A stretch of DNA of 32,970 bases, from assembly GCA_027488335.1 (NCBI GenBank), contig JAIYBU010000048.1, positions 1-32,970 on the forward strand, given 5' to 3'. Position 1 is the stretch's first letter. Every line of letters begins with the position of its first letter. This stretch comes from Cytophagaceae bacterium (GTDB taxonomy: Bacteria; Bacteroidota; Bacteroidia; Cytophagales; Spirosomataceae). The notes beneath the pieces are model-generated. The model worked only from the letters and a program-made list of their open reading frames with translations, did no database searches and was not told the DNA's origin. Shown here in pieces: positions 16,952 to 25,412 of the stretch. The position numbers and the translations under genes are program-made.

Positions 16952-18817
16952 TTACGAATAATGTACATCAAAGGTAATTAGTGTACCATTTTCATTAGTG
17001 TCAATAATTAGTTTAGATTTTAGAAACTCAATGCGAGATTGAATATTCAATAAACCAATTCCTAAACTATTTCTATTTTTTTCGATACCTACCCCATTGT
17101 CTTCAATCGAAATATGGGCATAATCATCATAATACAGTATCTGCATGGTTGCTTTTGTAGCGACCGAGTGTTTAACGATATTATTTAATAATTCGGCAAT
17201 TATTCGGTAGGTATGTAATTCTTGCTCTTCGTTTAATCGCTTTTCGTTTCCGAATGTAATAAAATCAAATTCAATATTCGATGCAACTTGAAGGTAATTT
17301 ATATTTTGCTGAACCGCTTTTAACAATCCATTTCTTGACAAATTGAGCGGTAACAAATTTTTTGAAACATTTCTTAAATCAACAATTGCACGGTCAATCA
17401 ATGGCAATAGTTGCACTTCATTATTTTTTGTGATAATCGAATTTTTTATGGCCGTCAGTGTTCCACCCAAATCGTCATGAAGGTCTTTGGCAAGCCTTTC
17501 ACGCTCCATTTCTTGTGCTTTTAGCTCAATATTAAGAAGATTTTCTTTTTGTTGAAGCACCACAATATCTAAGATATTTTTCTCGGTTTCTATTAATCTA
17601 AACCTATAAATAATGGCGATTGATAGCGTAAAAAGCTCAAGTATGTGTGAGCTGTAAAAAATAGCATTAACATTTCCGCCAATTAGGCCTGATGTTCCAA
17701 GTGGGTCAAGAAAAAATGCAACAAAAAAAATGGGAAGATAACCTAATCCGAAAAGATAGGCGGGTCGAAATTTATTTTGAACGGCTTTGAATATAAAATA
17801 CCATACATATAATAGCATTAGGGGATTGATGAAGAACACCACCACGGATGCTAATTTAACTAAGGTTAAATCGAAAAAACATAAAGCGATGAGTATTAGG
17901 ACGTAGTAGATAAAAAAGGCTTTTTTTAATATGCGAAAAGGTTTTATATAGGCTATTTTGATAAACTGAGAAATATTCAGAAACTCTTCAGAAAAATTAA
18001 CATAACCCATCAGCATTAGAAAATAGCTAAGGATAAGGCATATCCAATTATATTTAAAGAACGTATCAGCATCTGAAAAGTAAACAGTAAAATTATTAGC
18101 AAAAATATAAAATAAAACTAAACCTAATAGGTACAGTAAATAAGAAACATAAATACGCTTGCGGTAAAAAACGACAAAAACTAAAGTAAAGATGACAATG
18201 AAAAATAATGTTCCGAGGTAGATTTTCTCAAATAATATTGCCCAAAATTGTTGAGTAGGAAAATACGATTTAGCAATAAACTTAAGCCGAAGTTTAAGCT
18301 TATTATACGAGATTTTATTATCTATCTGAAGGTATAATTTATAACTTGTTTTAGCTTTTAGTAGTAGTGGAAGTTGAGTTATTAAATTATTACCTAAGGT
18401 CTTTACTTTAGGGTCAAGAATGTATTTTGAAAAGGTCTTAACTGGCTTCCCATTTTCAAACATCACAAAATTGAAATGGTCAATGCGTGGTTCATCGACA
18501 AGCACCATGACTTCTATGTCTTTATCATCGACATTTTGCACTTCTATCTTTATACAGTAAAAACTACTGTCGCGTGTGGTTTTAAAATTGCGAGCAAACT
18601 TCAAAGAATTGTTATTTGCATCATCGGTAAGTTCGGTTAGTGTTAGTGGTTTCTGTGTTTTTATATATTCATTTTCGCCCGATAAATACAAATACTTAAA
18701 GCACCTATTGAATTGCACTTTTTTAATATTTTTCCCAACCACAAAGAAAGAATGAAAAAGTAAAAATAAGACAAAAACAAGTCTAATTTTATTCAAAACA
18801 AATGGTCGATTATTCAT
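16952..18817 (-). CDS. 7TMR-DISM sensor histidine kinase (HisKA_3 type)
   Basis: A signal or anchor helix lies at residues 10-28. It is followed by an extracytoplasmic 7TMR-DISM-type sensing domain to about 185 and a run of roughly seven membrane helices from about 190 to 405. The kinase core has phospho-acceptor His447 in RLAKDLHDDLGGTL. The HATPase motifs are HTYRIIAELLNNIVKHS and EDNGVGIEKN. DISMED2-type domains in other proteins are thought to bind carbohydrate-like ligands; the ligand here is unknown. The 621-residue length is usual. The regulator follows 10 bases later, giving a simple two-gene operon. Confidence 0.93.
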   Translation of the reverse strand: MNNRPFVLNKIRLVFVLFLLFHSFFVVGKNIKKVQFNRCFKYLYLSGENEYIKTQKPLTLTELTDDANNNSLKFARNFKTTRDSSFYCIKIEVQNVDDKDIEVMVLVDEPRIDHFNFVMFENGKPVKTFSKYILDPKVKTLGNNLITQLPLLLKAKTSYKLYLQIDNKISYNKLKLRLKFIAKSYFPTQQFWAILFEKIYLGTLFFIVIFTLVFVVFYRKRIYVSYLLYLLGLVLFYIFANNFTVYFSDADTFFKYNWICLILSYFLMLMGYVNFSEEFLNISQFIKIAYIKPFRILKKAFFIYYVLILIALCFFDLTLVKLASVVVFFINPLMLLYVWYFIFKAVQNKFRPAYLFGLGYLPIFFVAFFLDPLGTSGLIGGNVNAIFYSSHILELFTLSIAIIYRFRLIETEKNILDIVVLQQKENLLNIELKAQEMERERLAKDLHDDLGGTLTAIKNSIITKNNEVQLLPLIDRAIVDLRNVSKNLLPLNLSRNGLLKAVQQNINYLQVASNIEFDFITFGNEKRLNEEQELHTYRIIAELLNNIVKHSVATKATMQILYYDDYAHISIEDNGVGIEKNRNSLGIGLLNIQSRIEFLKSKLIIDTNENGTLITFDVHYS

Positions 18818-19184
18818 GTTCCCTTATTTCTGATTAATTCCCTATTAGTCTTGTAAAATATAAAATTTGTATATATACGAGAATTCATTTTAGTAGGAAT
18901 TGTTTTTTTTAATAAAAAGGTTTCTCTCTCTTAAAATTCTCAACAAAGCCCCCAAAACTACAAAAACAAAGGATATTTAGTATTTTTTTTTTAATATTTT
19001 TATTATTCGGCACTTCCCCTATTTTTCTATCAAAGAAACACCAATCCAAGACCATATTCCAATTCATTTTCTGTTTAGACTAAAAATCCCCCCAACGTGG
19101 TATTGTTTCCCATTATTCATCCTCTGTATTTTTGTGTCAGTATAATTTACAATTTTCACTAACCACAAAAATATAATTTTTCTA
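18818..19184. other. Divergent intergenic region between the 7TMR kinase and the LytTR gene
   Basis: These 367 bases are very AT-rich with long T-runs, and I find no credible ORF. They must hold the promoters of both divergent genes; only the rightward one, near 19102-19134, could be picked out. Four short C-rich patches (for example CACTTCCCC near 19011 and TCCCCCCAA near 19087) are scattered in the right half. Confidence 0.6.
19102..19134 (+). promoter_or_regulatory. Candidate promoter of the stand-alone LytTR gene
   Basis: TATTTTTG at 19127-19134 is an exact match to the Bacteroidota -7 consensus TAnnTTTG. ATTG at 19102-19105 lies 21 bases upstream, at the -33 position with one mismatch. 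The predicted transcript would have a leader of about 45 bases before the ATG at 19185. The segment ATTGTTTCCCA at 19102-19112 also occurs upstream of the LytS-type kinase. Confidence 0.5.
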
Positions 19185-19538
19185 ATGAAAGCCAATGTAA
19201 ACAACGAAGATAACACCTATATTTCAGAGCCAAATAAGATTCCTGTTGGGGGACGAAAATCTGTTACTCCTAAACATGTATTGATGCTTGTGGCTGATAT
19301 TAATTATACTACCATTCACCTCTGCAATGGCGAACAGTTCATCATTGCAACTACACTAAAAAAGGTTCAACAAAGCCTTGATTCACATGGAAACTTTGTT
19401 CGGACTAACAAAAAGATTGTCGTCAACTGGGATTATGTACTTAGCCATAGTGCGAAAGAATTAATACTTCCAAATAACCAGATAATACCATTTTCGAGAA
19501 GGCAAGGAAAGTTAGCTATGAAAAAAATGGTTAAATAA
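19185..19538 (+). CDS. Stand-alone LytTR DNA-binding protein
   Basis: Of 117 residues, about 28-115 form a LytTR domain: VLMLVADINYTTIHLCNGEQ, the mid-domain LKKVQQSLDSHGNFVRTNKK, and the C-terminal LPNNQIIPFSRRQGKLAMK. No receiver domain is present, so it is not controlled by phosphotransfer to itself. Proteins of this form are common in Cytophagales. It is followed on the same strand by three secreted-protein genes, and a C-rich motif from its own promoter recurs before the next gene, suggesting local regulation. That role is inference. It starts at ATG 19185. Confidence 0.9.
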   Translation: MKANVNNEDNTYISEPNKIPVGGRKSVTPKHVLMLVADINYTTIHLCNGEQFIIATTLKKVQQSLDSHGNFVRTNKKIVVNWDYVLSHSAKELILPNNQIIPFSRRQGKLAMKKMVK

Positions 19539-19591
19539 ATTAAAGAAATCATTATTCCCACCATTCATCCCCCTTTAAAGAGAATTTGTGT

Positions 19592-20233
19592 ATGAGTAAA
19601 ATAATTAATTTAATATGGTGCAGTATATGCTATGCTTTAGTATTTACTAATGCCAATACAAAACAATTAGGAGTAGATTTTAGCTTTTCGAATTTCCCTC
19701 AGAACGCAACCAGTGTAACTACTGCCACTCTCAATTCTATCCATTTCTCTAATAATAATGGTGTAGCCGTAAGTACGAATGAAACAATTATACACACAAC
19801 TAATAGTGGAAACACGTGGCAAGGTATAGCGAGTGGGGGAAATAATAGTTTGACAGATATTTGCTTTCTGAATGCAACGACTGGTTGGACAAGCGAGTGT
19901 AGTTCTAACCTAAATGTTAGGCTTCTTTATGTTTCAAAACCCACCAATGGGAGCATAAATTGGCTTTCGTATTCGGCTCTGCCAACTCCTGCTTATGCCA
20001 ACACGATTAATATTTTAAAGTATAACGATGCTATTTGTACTTTAAACGCCATTATGGTAGGTCAGAATCTGATTTTATCAGGCAATGATGCCACTAACTC
20101 TACCCAACGAGCAAGTACTACTACCTCTACGCAACCTATGATAGCAGGCATTATCAGTACTTATTCCGTACACCTAAAGTGTGAGACTTTTGCACTCATT
20201 TCAAGTATTTCCTCAACTAAGATTGAAAGCTAA
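19592..20233 (+). CDS. Secreted YCF48/BNR-like protein, short and possibly truncated
   Basis: After a probable signal peptide (MSKIINLIWCSICYALVFTNANT), residues about 45-100 fit one blade-like unit of the YCF48/BNR type. The repeating pattern is LNSIHFSNNNGVAVSTN, then IIHTTNSGNTWQ, then LTDICFLNATTGWTS. Family members normally carry several such units and a C-terminal sorting domain; here only one to two can be recognised and the final 60 residues resemble nothing I know. The protein may be the remnant of a longer gene or a small surface protein. I use ATG 19592 as start; an upstream TTG would add two residues. The next gene starts 25 bases later. Confidence 0.65.
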   Translation: MSKIINLIWCSICYALVFTNANTKQLGVDFSFSNFPQNATSVTTATLNSIHFSNNNGVAVSTNETIIHTTNSGNTWQGIASGGNNSLTDICFLNATTGWTSECSSNLNVRLLYVSKPTNGSINWLSYSALPTPAYANTINILKYNDAICTLNAIMVGQNLILSGNDATNSTQRASTTTSTQPMIAGIISTYSVHLKCETFALISSISSTKIES

Positions 20234-20258
20234 ATTAAGTTATATCAAAAACTAACTC

Positions 20259-21767
20259 ATGAAAAAACAATACTTTATTTACTTGTTACTACTCTTCTGT
20301 AGTCAATTACAAGCTCAGCAGCAACTTACGAAAGCTGAATATTTTGTAGATGCAGACCCTGGTTATGGTGCGGGCGTTGATATTCCGTTTACGGCTGGCA
20401 CTACGTTGGATGTCAATTTTTCGGTATCATTACCGAATAATATCGCTGACGGCTTTCATTATATAACTGTTCGGGTGAAAAATGCTACTAATCAATGGAG
20501 TTCAGTGCTTACTCGTCCGTTTTTGAAAGAAAACCTTACGCCTCGAACAACCTCAACCGTAACTGCCATAGAATATTTCATTGATGCAGACCCTGGCTAT
20601 GGTGCAGCCACGGCGGTACCCGTTACGGCGGCTCTCACTACTGATAATAGTTTCTCGATTTCGTTGCCAAACAATATTGCAGAAGGTTTTCATTACTTAA
20701 CTGTTAGGGTAAAAGATGCCAATAATCGGTGGAGTACCATTATTACTCGTCCGTTTTTGAAGGAAAGTTTGACACCTCGCCCTACCTCGACTATTACAGC
20801 CATTGAGTATTTTGTAGATGCAGACCCTGGTTATGGTGCAGCCACGGCAGTACCCGTTACGGCGGCTCTCACTACTGATAATAGTTTCTCGATTTCGTTG
20901 CCAAACAATATTACAGAAGGTTTTCATTACCTAAGTGTTCGGGTAAAAGATGCCAATAATCGGTGGAGTACCGTTATTACTCGTCCGTTTTTGAAGGAAA
21001 GTTTGACTACACGTACATTACCAAACTTGGTAGCAATGGAATATTTCATTGATTCCGACCCAGGTTACGGTGCAGCAACGGCTGTTAATTTTACGGCAGG
21101 AACACCAATCGTGATTCCATTTACTGCTGCTTTGGGTAACTTGTCGTTGGGCAATCATACTATTTATATTAGGGTCAAAGATGCTAATAATCAATGGAGT
21201 ATGGTTGGCACAAAGCCTTTTAAGGTTGCCAGCACTTTTGGTTTAGTGACAAGCCAAACACCTTCGGCTTGGTGCAAAACAACTCCTTTCAATGTTGCTT
21301 ATCAAGTATTTGGAACTTATGCCTCTAACAATGTTTTCACGGCTCAACTTTCTGATGCTTCAGGAAGTTTTACTTCACCTACTACACTCGGTACTTTGGC
21401 TTCGGTGAGTTCGGGTAGCATTGTGGCCAATATTCCATCATCAACTACTCTTGGTACGGGCTATCGTATTCGAGTGGTTTCTTCTTCGCCTGCCATCACC
21501 GATAATCCAAGCATTGAGTTTAGCGTACTTGATGTTTGTCCATCACCTTGTCCTACTTCACTTACGTTGGCCAGCACCACCGACGACTATTCGAGTGGAG
21601 TTTTGATTAAAGAAACCAACGCTCAAACGGGTATTGTGGTGGCAACCAACAAAATAACAGGCACCGCACGGGTAACTTATTTAGCAGGCAAAAGCGTAAC
21701 GCTTAACCCTGGCTTTGTTGCCAATAACGGAACAGTTTTCACCGCCCAAAAAGGTGGGTGTCAATAG
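20259..21767 (+). CDS. Secreted repeat protein with C-terminal Gly-Cys-x domain
   Basis: The protein has a signal peptide (MKKQYFIYLLLLFCSQLQAQ) followed by four 78-residue repeats. Each has the pattern EYFIDADPGYGAA, SLPNNIAEGFHYLTVRVKD and NRWSTIITRPFLKE. An Ig-like segment follows at about residues 330-425. The last 70 residues (KITGTARVTYLAGKSVTLNP, then GFVANNGTVFTAQKGGCQ) look like the C-terminal domain of Bacteroidota surface proteins that ends in Gly-Cys-x. The protein should be exported and displayed or released. The function of the repeat is not known to me. It is in a same-strand series with the LytTR gene and the beta-helix gene, separated by 25 and 35 bases from its neighbours. 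Confidence 0.82.
   Translation: MKKQYFIYLLLLFCSQLQAQQQLTKAEYFVDADPGYGAGVDIPFTAGTTLDVNFSVSLPNNIADGFHYITVRVKNATNQWSSVLTRPFLKENLTPRTTSTVTAIEYFIDADPGYGAATAVPVTAALTTDNSFSISLPNNIAEGFHYLTVRVKDANNRWSTIITRPFLKESLTPRPTSTITAIEYFVDADPGYGAATAVPVTAALTTDNSFSISLPNNITEGFHYLSVRVKDANNRWSTVITRPFLKESLTTRTLPNLVAMEYFIDSDPGYGAATAVNFTAGTPIVIPFTAALGNLSLGNHTIYIRVKDANNQWSMVGTKPFKVASTFGLVTSQTPSAWCKTTPFNVAYQVFGTYASNNVFTAQLSDASGSFTSPTTLGTLASVSSGSIVANIPSSTTLGTGYRIRVVSSSPAITDNPSIEFSVLDVCPSPCPTSLTLASTTDDYSSGVLIKETNAQTGIVVATNKITGTARVTYLAGKSVTLNPGFVANNGTVFTAQKGGCQ
20337..21240 (+). repeat. Four in-frame tandem repeats with exact 234-bp period
   Basis: The Asp codon that opens each DADPGYG motif lies at 20349, 20583, 20817 and 21051, exactly 234 bp apart each time. 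Units 2 and 3 are nearly identical at the DNA level from about 20583 to 20765 versus 20817 to 20999, with only scattered differences. Units 1 and 4 have diverged. Recent duplication or gene conversion of the middle units is likely. Confidence 0.92.
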
Positions 21768-21802
21768 AAATAATTAAATAAACCATTTAAAATCAATATT
21801 TT

Positions 21803-22861
21803 ATGAAAACCATCAATTACATTTTTCTTTTCGTAAGTCTATCATTTTTTACACAGGCTCAGACTATTCGTAGGGTAAATTCAACACCTGGTATTACGGG
21901 GGTAAATATTTATACAACTGTCCAAGCTGCCCACGATGCCTCGGTAGCTGGTGATATTATTTACATTGAACCTTTTAATACAGACAATACAGACTACGGT
22001 AACTTAACTATTAATCGTCGTATTACGATTATTGGTACTGGCTACAACCCTACATTGGTTACGGGTTCAAGTTTTGATAAACGAACAGTTTCTTTGGCCA
22101 ATGTTACCATGACTCAAGGCAGTGCAGGGAGTAGAATAACTGGATTGACTATTTCAAATTTAAGCGTATACGACGCAAATTGTATAATTGACCGAAATAA
22201 TATTGGTAATATTAATCTATACCTCCAAACAATTGAAGGGTTTACTACTGTTGCAAATAATACAATAATTCGCAATAATATTTTAGGAAGTATTTCTGGT
22301 GCAGGAAATCAGAGTGGTACGGTTGTTACAACAAATAATTGTAATATAACCAATAATATTATCCGTGGCATAGTTAGTTATTTAGTCTCGGCAACTATAA
22401 ATAGAAATACTTTTTATAGTTCTAATAGTATTGAGTTTAGAGATGTAGATGCAAGTACCATCACAGCCAATATTTTTGACGCACGTGATGCATATTCCTT
22501 TTTTGCAACAGAAGGAACAAATTGTCAAGGAACAACCTTATCAAACAACTTATGCACCAGACATGCGGGCTTACCAGCCAATAATGGTAATGTAAACTCG
22601 GTTAGCTCAAGCACAGTTTTTATAGTAACTAATCCTTGGACGGTAAGTCCTTTTCTTGAGAGCAATTTAGACCTTTCACCTACTTCACCTGCTCTTACGG
22701 TTGGACCAAGCAGCACACCTATTGGGGCTTTTTCGGGTACAACACCTTTTGTTCCATCAGGTTTAACAAATATTCCTTTTATTACTGATTTTTCAATCAA
22801 TGGTATTGGTAATGTTAATAGTCCTTTACTAATCAATGTGAAAGCAAGAAGTAATAATTAA
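21803..22861 (+). CDS. Secreted right-handed parallel beta-helix protein
   Basis: A signal peptide is present (MKTINYIFLFVSLSFFTQAQ). The body repeats short turns rich in Asn, Ile and Thr (NNTIIRNNILG, CNITNNIIRG, ATINRNTFYSS, STITANIFDAR), the pattern of the right-handed beta-helix. The N-terminal part (YTTVQAAHDASVAGDIIYI) is the usual cap seen before such helices in pectate-lyase-like and carbohydrate-binding surface proteins. I see no catalytic motif. A C-terminal type IX sorting domain is not obvious; the last 30 residues (INGIGNVNSPLLINVKARSN) resemble a linker-like end found in related proteins. It ends before a strong terminator. Confidence 0.78.
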   Translation: MKTINYIFLFVSLSFFTQAQTIRRVNSTPGITGVNIYTTVQAAHDASVAGDIIYIEPFNTDNTDYGNLTINRRITIIGTGYNPTLVTGSSFDKRTVSLANVTMTQGSAGSRITGLTISNLSVYDANCIIDRNNIGNINLYLQTIEGFTTVANNTIIRNNILGSISGAGNQSGTVVTTNNCNITNNIIRGIVSYLVSATINRNTFYSSNSIEFRDVDASTITANIFDARDAYSFFATEGTNCQGTTLSNNLCTRHAGLPANNGNVNSVSSSTVFIVTNPWTVSPFLESNLDLSPTSPALTVGPSSTPIGAFSGTTPFVPSGLTNIPFITDFSINGIGNVNSPLLINVKARSNN

Positions 22862-22963
22862 GTTCGTCTTTTCTACTACTTTTTGATTTTGTCCAAGTTT
22901 TTCTTGACTATTTGTTAGTAGTTTAGTTAAGTATCTTAAAGAGATACGTATGGAACGAAAGAT

Positions 22964-23003
22964 AAAAAGGCACAATATACAAATTGTTATATTGTGCCTT
23001 TTT
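22964..23003. terminator. Bidirectional intrinsic terminator
   Basis: A perfect 16-bp stem: 22964-22979 with 22988-23003, around an 8-base loop. The stem has A5 at one end and T5 at the other, so it can work on both strands. It lies between the converging beta-helix gene and lipoprotein gene. Confidence 0.9.
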
Positions 23004-23074
23004 ATTATATAATCAACTAACTTTTCCTAACCGAGATAACTATCCATTTCCATAAACTAAAGTTAATCCGTATA

Positions 23075-24505
23075 TTATTTGCCCGTCTCAATAGTTTTGA
23101 TGAGCTTTTGTGTAACTGCTCTGATTAATTCTTTTCGATGATTTAATAATTTTTGTTTACCCATAACATCAGAAGCTGCATCAATTGATAAATTTGGCTG
23201 AATATTAGGCTCACTAACAATGTATGAATAGGTCCATTGGGTATCTAATTCTGGAGGGGTATCTTTTTTTATTGTCTGAATTTTAATTTCTAAATCTCTT
23301 TGTCGCTTCTTTAAGGCTTCAATTTTATTAGCTATATTTATTTTGAAAGTAGTAAGTTCTGTTGATTTTTCAAATTTCTTTCTGGCAGAAGCAAGCTGAT
23401 ATGTTTCTTTCAAATTCGATGTTACGTTTTCCCATTCGGTTACCACACCTCTAAGTGTATTATTATAGGAACGAATAGCACGGTTTATTTTTTCGCCATT
23501 ATCAACCAGTCGTTGCACATCAATAATTATTTTTATTGGTTCGGCAGCCCATGACTCCAACTGGTATGAACCCAACCAAACGATACTACCTGTTTGAACA
23601 CTTATTAGTTTTGCATTAAATTCTACACGTAGCCATTTTGAAGCTATATTAGCTGGTAATGAGCTCGGTAATGGTCCAAATCTTAAACCAGAATTATTAT
23701 TCATAAACTCTTTAACTTCGGGTAGTTCTTGCAGAGATATTTGTCGGTCGCCAGCATCAGAAATGGCGACCTTATTTATCTGTAAAAGATAATCAGCTTG
23801 GTCTTCACCCGTTTGTGCTGCACGTATTACTTCGGCAATATCAACCAATTCATCTTCTGTTCTTTTCTCACCAGGCAAACCAACCTGACTTAATTTATCT
23901 ATTTCTCCAATTCGTTCAATATAGTCTTTCTGTGTAATAGTTCCTTTCTTAAAATCATCAGACAAAATCTGTTTTACTACATCGTATTGCTTATTTTCTA
24001 AGAGTTTATCATAATTAGAATACCAATAGGTCTTCGCACTATTGGCACGGTCTCTTAAATCTCTGAGTTTAGCTTCAAATTTAGAACGGTCTAAAACATT
24101 GAAACCTTTTCGCAATAATGCAGCCTCAATGGCTTGCTCTGCTTCATTGTAATACCCATCAGTTTTATAGATTTCACCTTGCTGGCTTGTGGGCTTAGCA
24201 TTTACATCTTTTTTTTTGCTTGCCTCCTCAGGTACACCAATAATCACCGATGGTAAGGATTTAGAAATTTTTCCTTCGAGACTATTATAAAAATCATCCT
24301 TTGTAGGGGCAGTATCTTTGAACAAACTTATCACTAATTGGCTTCTTACTGGTCCTGGAACACTTCGCTCTGAAAGGTAGGAAATATTTTGTAAGGGTTC
24401 AATCACTGGTACGGTTTTATAAAGAGGTTCAAATACCTTCGAGGCACAACCAGCCAATAAAAAACTAATAAAAAGTATTGAAAATGAGTATTTAATTGAA
24501 GTCAT
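23075..24505 (-). CDS. Lipoprotein with CsgG-like features
   Basis: A lipoprotein signal peptide ends in LLAGC, with lipidated Cys20. Two stretches recall CsgG/curli-assembly-type proteins: AEQAIEAALLRKGFNVLDRS near residue 120, and EFNAKLISVQTGSIVWLGSY near 300, which matches the usual strand that says how a parameter is set. Residues about 350-425 are rich in Lys, Glu and Leu and probably form a coiled coil. The family is not clear to me; a periplasm-facing outer-membrane lipoprotein is the safest description. It lies downstream of the damaged exbD gene on the same strand, with a 17-bp hairpin in its leader, but no functional link is proven. Confidence 0.65.
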   Translation of the reverse strand: MTSIKYSFSILFISFLLAGCASKVFEPLYKTVPVIEPLQNISYLSERSVPGPVRSQLVISLFKDTAPTKDDFYNSLEGKISKSLPSVIIGVPEEASKKKDVNAKPTSQQGEIYKTDGYYNEAEQAIEAALLRKGFNVLDRSKFEAKLRDLRDRANSAKTYWYSNYDKLLENKQYDVVKQILSDDFKKGTITQKDYIERIGEIDKLSQVGLPGEKRTEDELVDIAEVIRAAQTGEDQADYLLQINKVAISDAGDRQISLQELPEVKEFMNNNSGLRFGPLPSSLPANIASKWLRVEFNAKLISVQTGSIVWLGSYQLESWAAEPIKIIIDVQRLVDNGEKINRAIRSYNNTLRGVVTEWENVTSNLKETYQLASARKKFEKSTELTTFKINIANKIEALKKRQRDLEIKIQTIKKDTPPELDTQWTYSYIVSEPNIQPNLSIDAASDVMGKQKLLNHRKELIRAVTQKLIKTIETGK

Positions 24506-24542
24506 ACTACTAATCTTTTAAATTGTTTACAGTTAGTCTAAT

Positions 24543-24582
24543 CATTGTAATTGGCCTTTTTTGAGAAAGGCCAATTACAATG
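24543..24582. repeat. Perfect 17-bp inverted repeat in the exbD-lipoprotein gap
   Basis: Arms 24543-24559 and 24566-24582 are perfect reverse complements around a 6-base loop. It lies 37 bases upstream of the lipoprotein start on the - strand. No T-run follows on the - strand outside the stem, so it is not a typical terminator. It could be a leader hairpin or an operator. Confidence 0.7.
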
Positions 24583-24739
24583 TCAGTATAGCTACAAAAT
24601 TAGAGGTTTGCTATAATGGCTACAATACCCCTTATGGGGGATTTTTGCGAGTAATAATCAAGAAAAAGAGAAATTCCTTTTAATTATTATAATCAACGTA
24701 AACAAGTTTTTTTTGTAATATGCCATGGTAATAAATACC

Positions 24740-25269
24740 TTAGGGATGTTCATTCTTTTTATCAAATCCTTTATCTGCAATAAATTTACTCTGATACACC
24801 TCTACTTCTTTCGGTGAGATATCGGTCAGTACATACAATGGCTGATTGGTTACTATCATTTCGTCTAAAACATCAACTGTATTTTTATAAACTGATTCAT
24901 CAGTTGGGCGGGGCGAATGATTACCGTAAAAATCTTACTATTCTCAGCCTGTTTTCTTTTTTCAATTATTAATTGGCTTAATGTTGTTCCATAAGATGTT
25001 TCCGTTAAAAGACTTGTATTCAAATCTTTAGGGCCTTTTTGGTGATAAAATATTCGATTGTCTTTGCCCAAAATAAGCGTCAAGGTATTTTTGTATTTGA
25101 CTGGTGGGCCTGGGTCATCCGTTTTATCTGGTATATATAAAGGCATCATTCGGTTTGATGTAAAAGTTGTGGTAAAGACAAAAAATGTGATGAGCAGAAA
25201 ACCCAAATCGACCATTGGGGTCATATCTACTCGTGGTTGGCGGGTGTTATTAGTAGTGAGTTCGGCCAT
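24740..25269 (-). pseudogene. ExbD/TolR-family proton-channel subunit, frameshifted
   Basis: Residues 1-120 are a normal ExbD: a short cytoplasmic tail, DMTPMVDLGFLLITFF with the proton-carrying Asp21 at the start of the membrane helix, then a periplasmic domain. After FTVIIRP the reading frame moves into MNQFIKIQLMF and stops at 24865. The other frame continues as TDESVYKNTVDVLDEM and runs to a stop at 24740-24742, ending DKKNEHP, which is the expected ExbD C-terminus. The break lies in a C-rich patch (G-rich on +) near 24905-24915; one extra base would restore a 176-residue protein. Whether this is a real mutation or a base-calling error in the G4 run cannot be decided here. No exbB or tonB gene is adjacent. 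Confidence 0.85.
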
Positions 25270-25303
25270 TGTAGTAAAAGTTTAAGTTGAACAATCTATT
25301 AAC

Positions 25304-25325
25304 TATTTAGATAAATATCTAAATA
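25304..25325. promoter_or_regulatory. Perfect 22-bp palindrome upstream of exbD (possible operator)
   Basis: TATTTAGATA at 25304-25313 and TATCTAAATA at 25316-25325 are exact reverse complements around AA. The centre is about 45 bases upstream of the exbD ATG, the usual place for an operator or promoter element. The sequence is AT-only except for one G and one C, so chance is not excluded. Confidence 0.4.
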
Positions 25326-25359
25326 TATTTTTAAATTTCCAAGAAAACTATTCAAAAAA

Positions 25360-25392
25360 AACGTCGGCATCGCTTGAAGCGATGCCGACGTT
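25360..25392 (-). terminator. Strong intrinsic terminator after the PorE-like gene
   Basis: Arms 25360-25375 and 25377-25392 are perfect 16-base reverse complements (in practice a stem of about 13 bp with a small loop), rich in G and C. On the - strand a T-run (A-run at 25354-25361) follows the stem. The stop codon at 25413 is 20 bases before it. Confidence 0.92.
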
Positions 25393-25412
25393 AAAATCTT
25401 CAGTAATAAATA

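Noticed and set aside
24865-25269. 134-residue ExbD as a complete natural protein
   Set aside because: The sequence after the ExbD core changes to an unrelated 11-residue tail while the true C-terminus is present in another frame.
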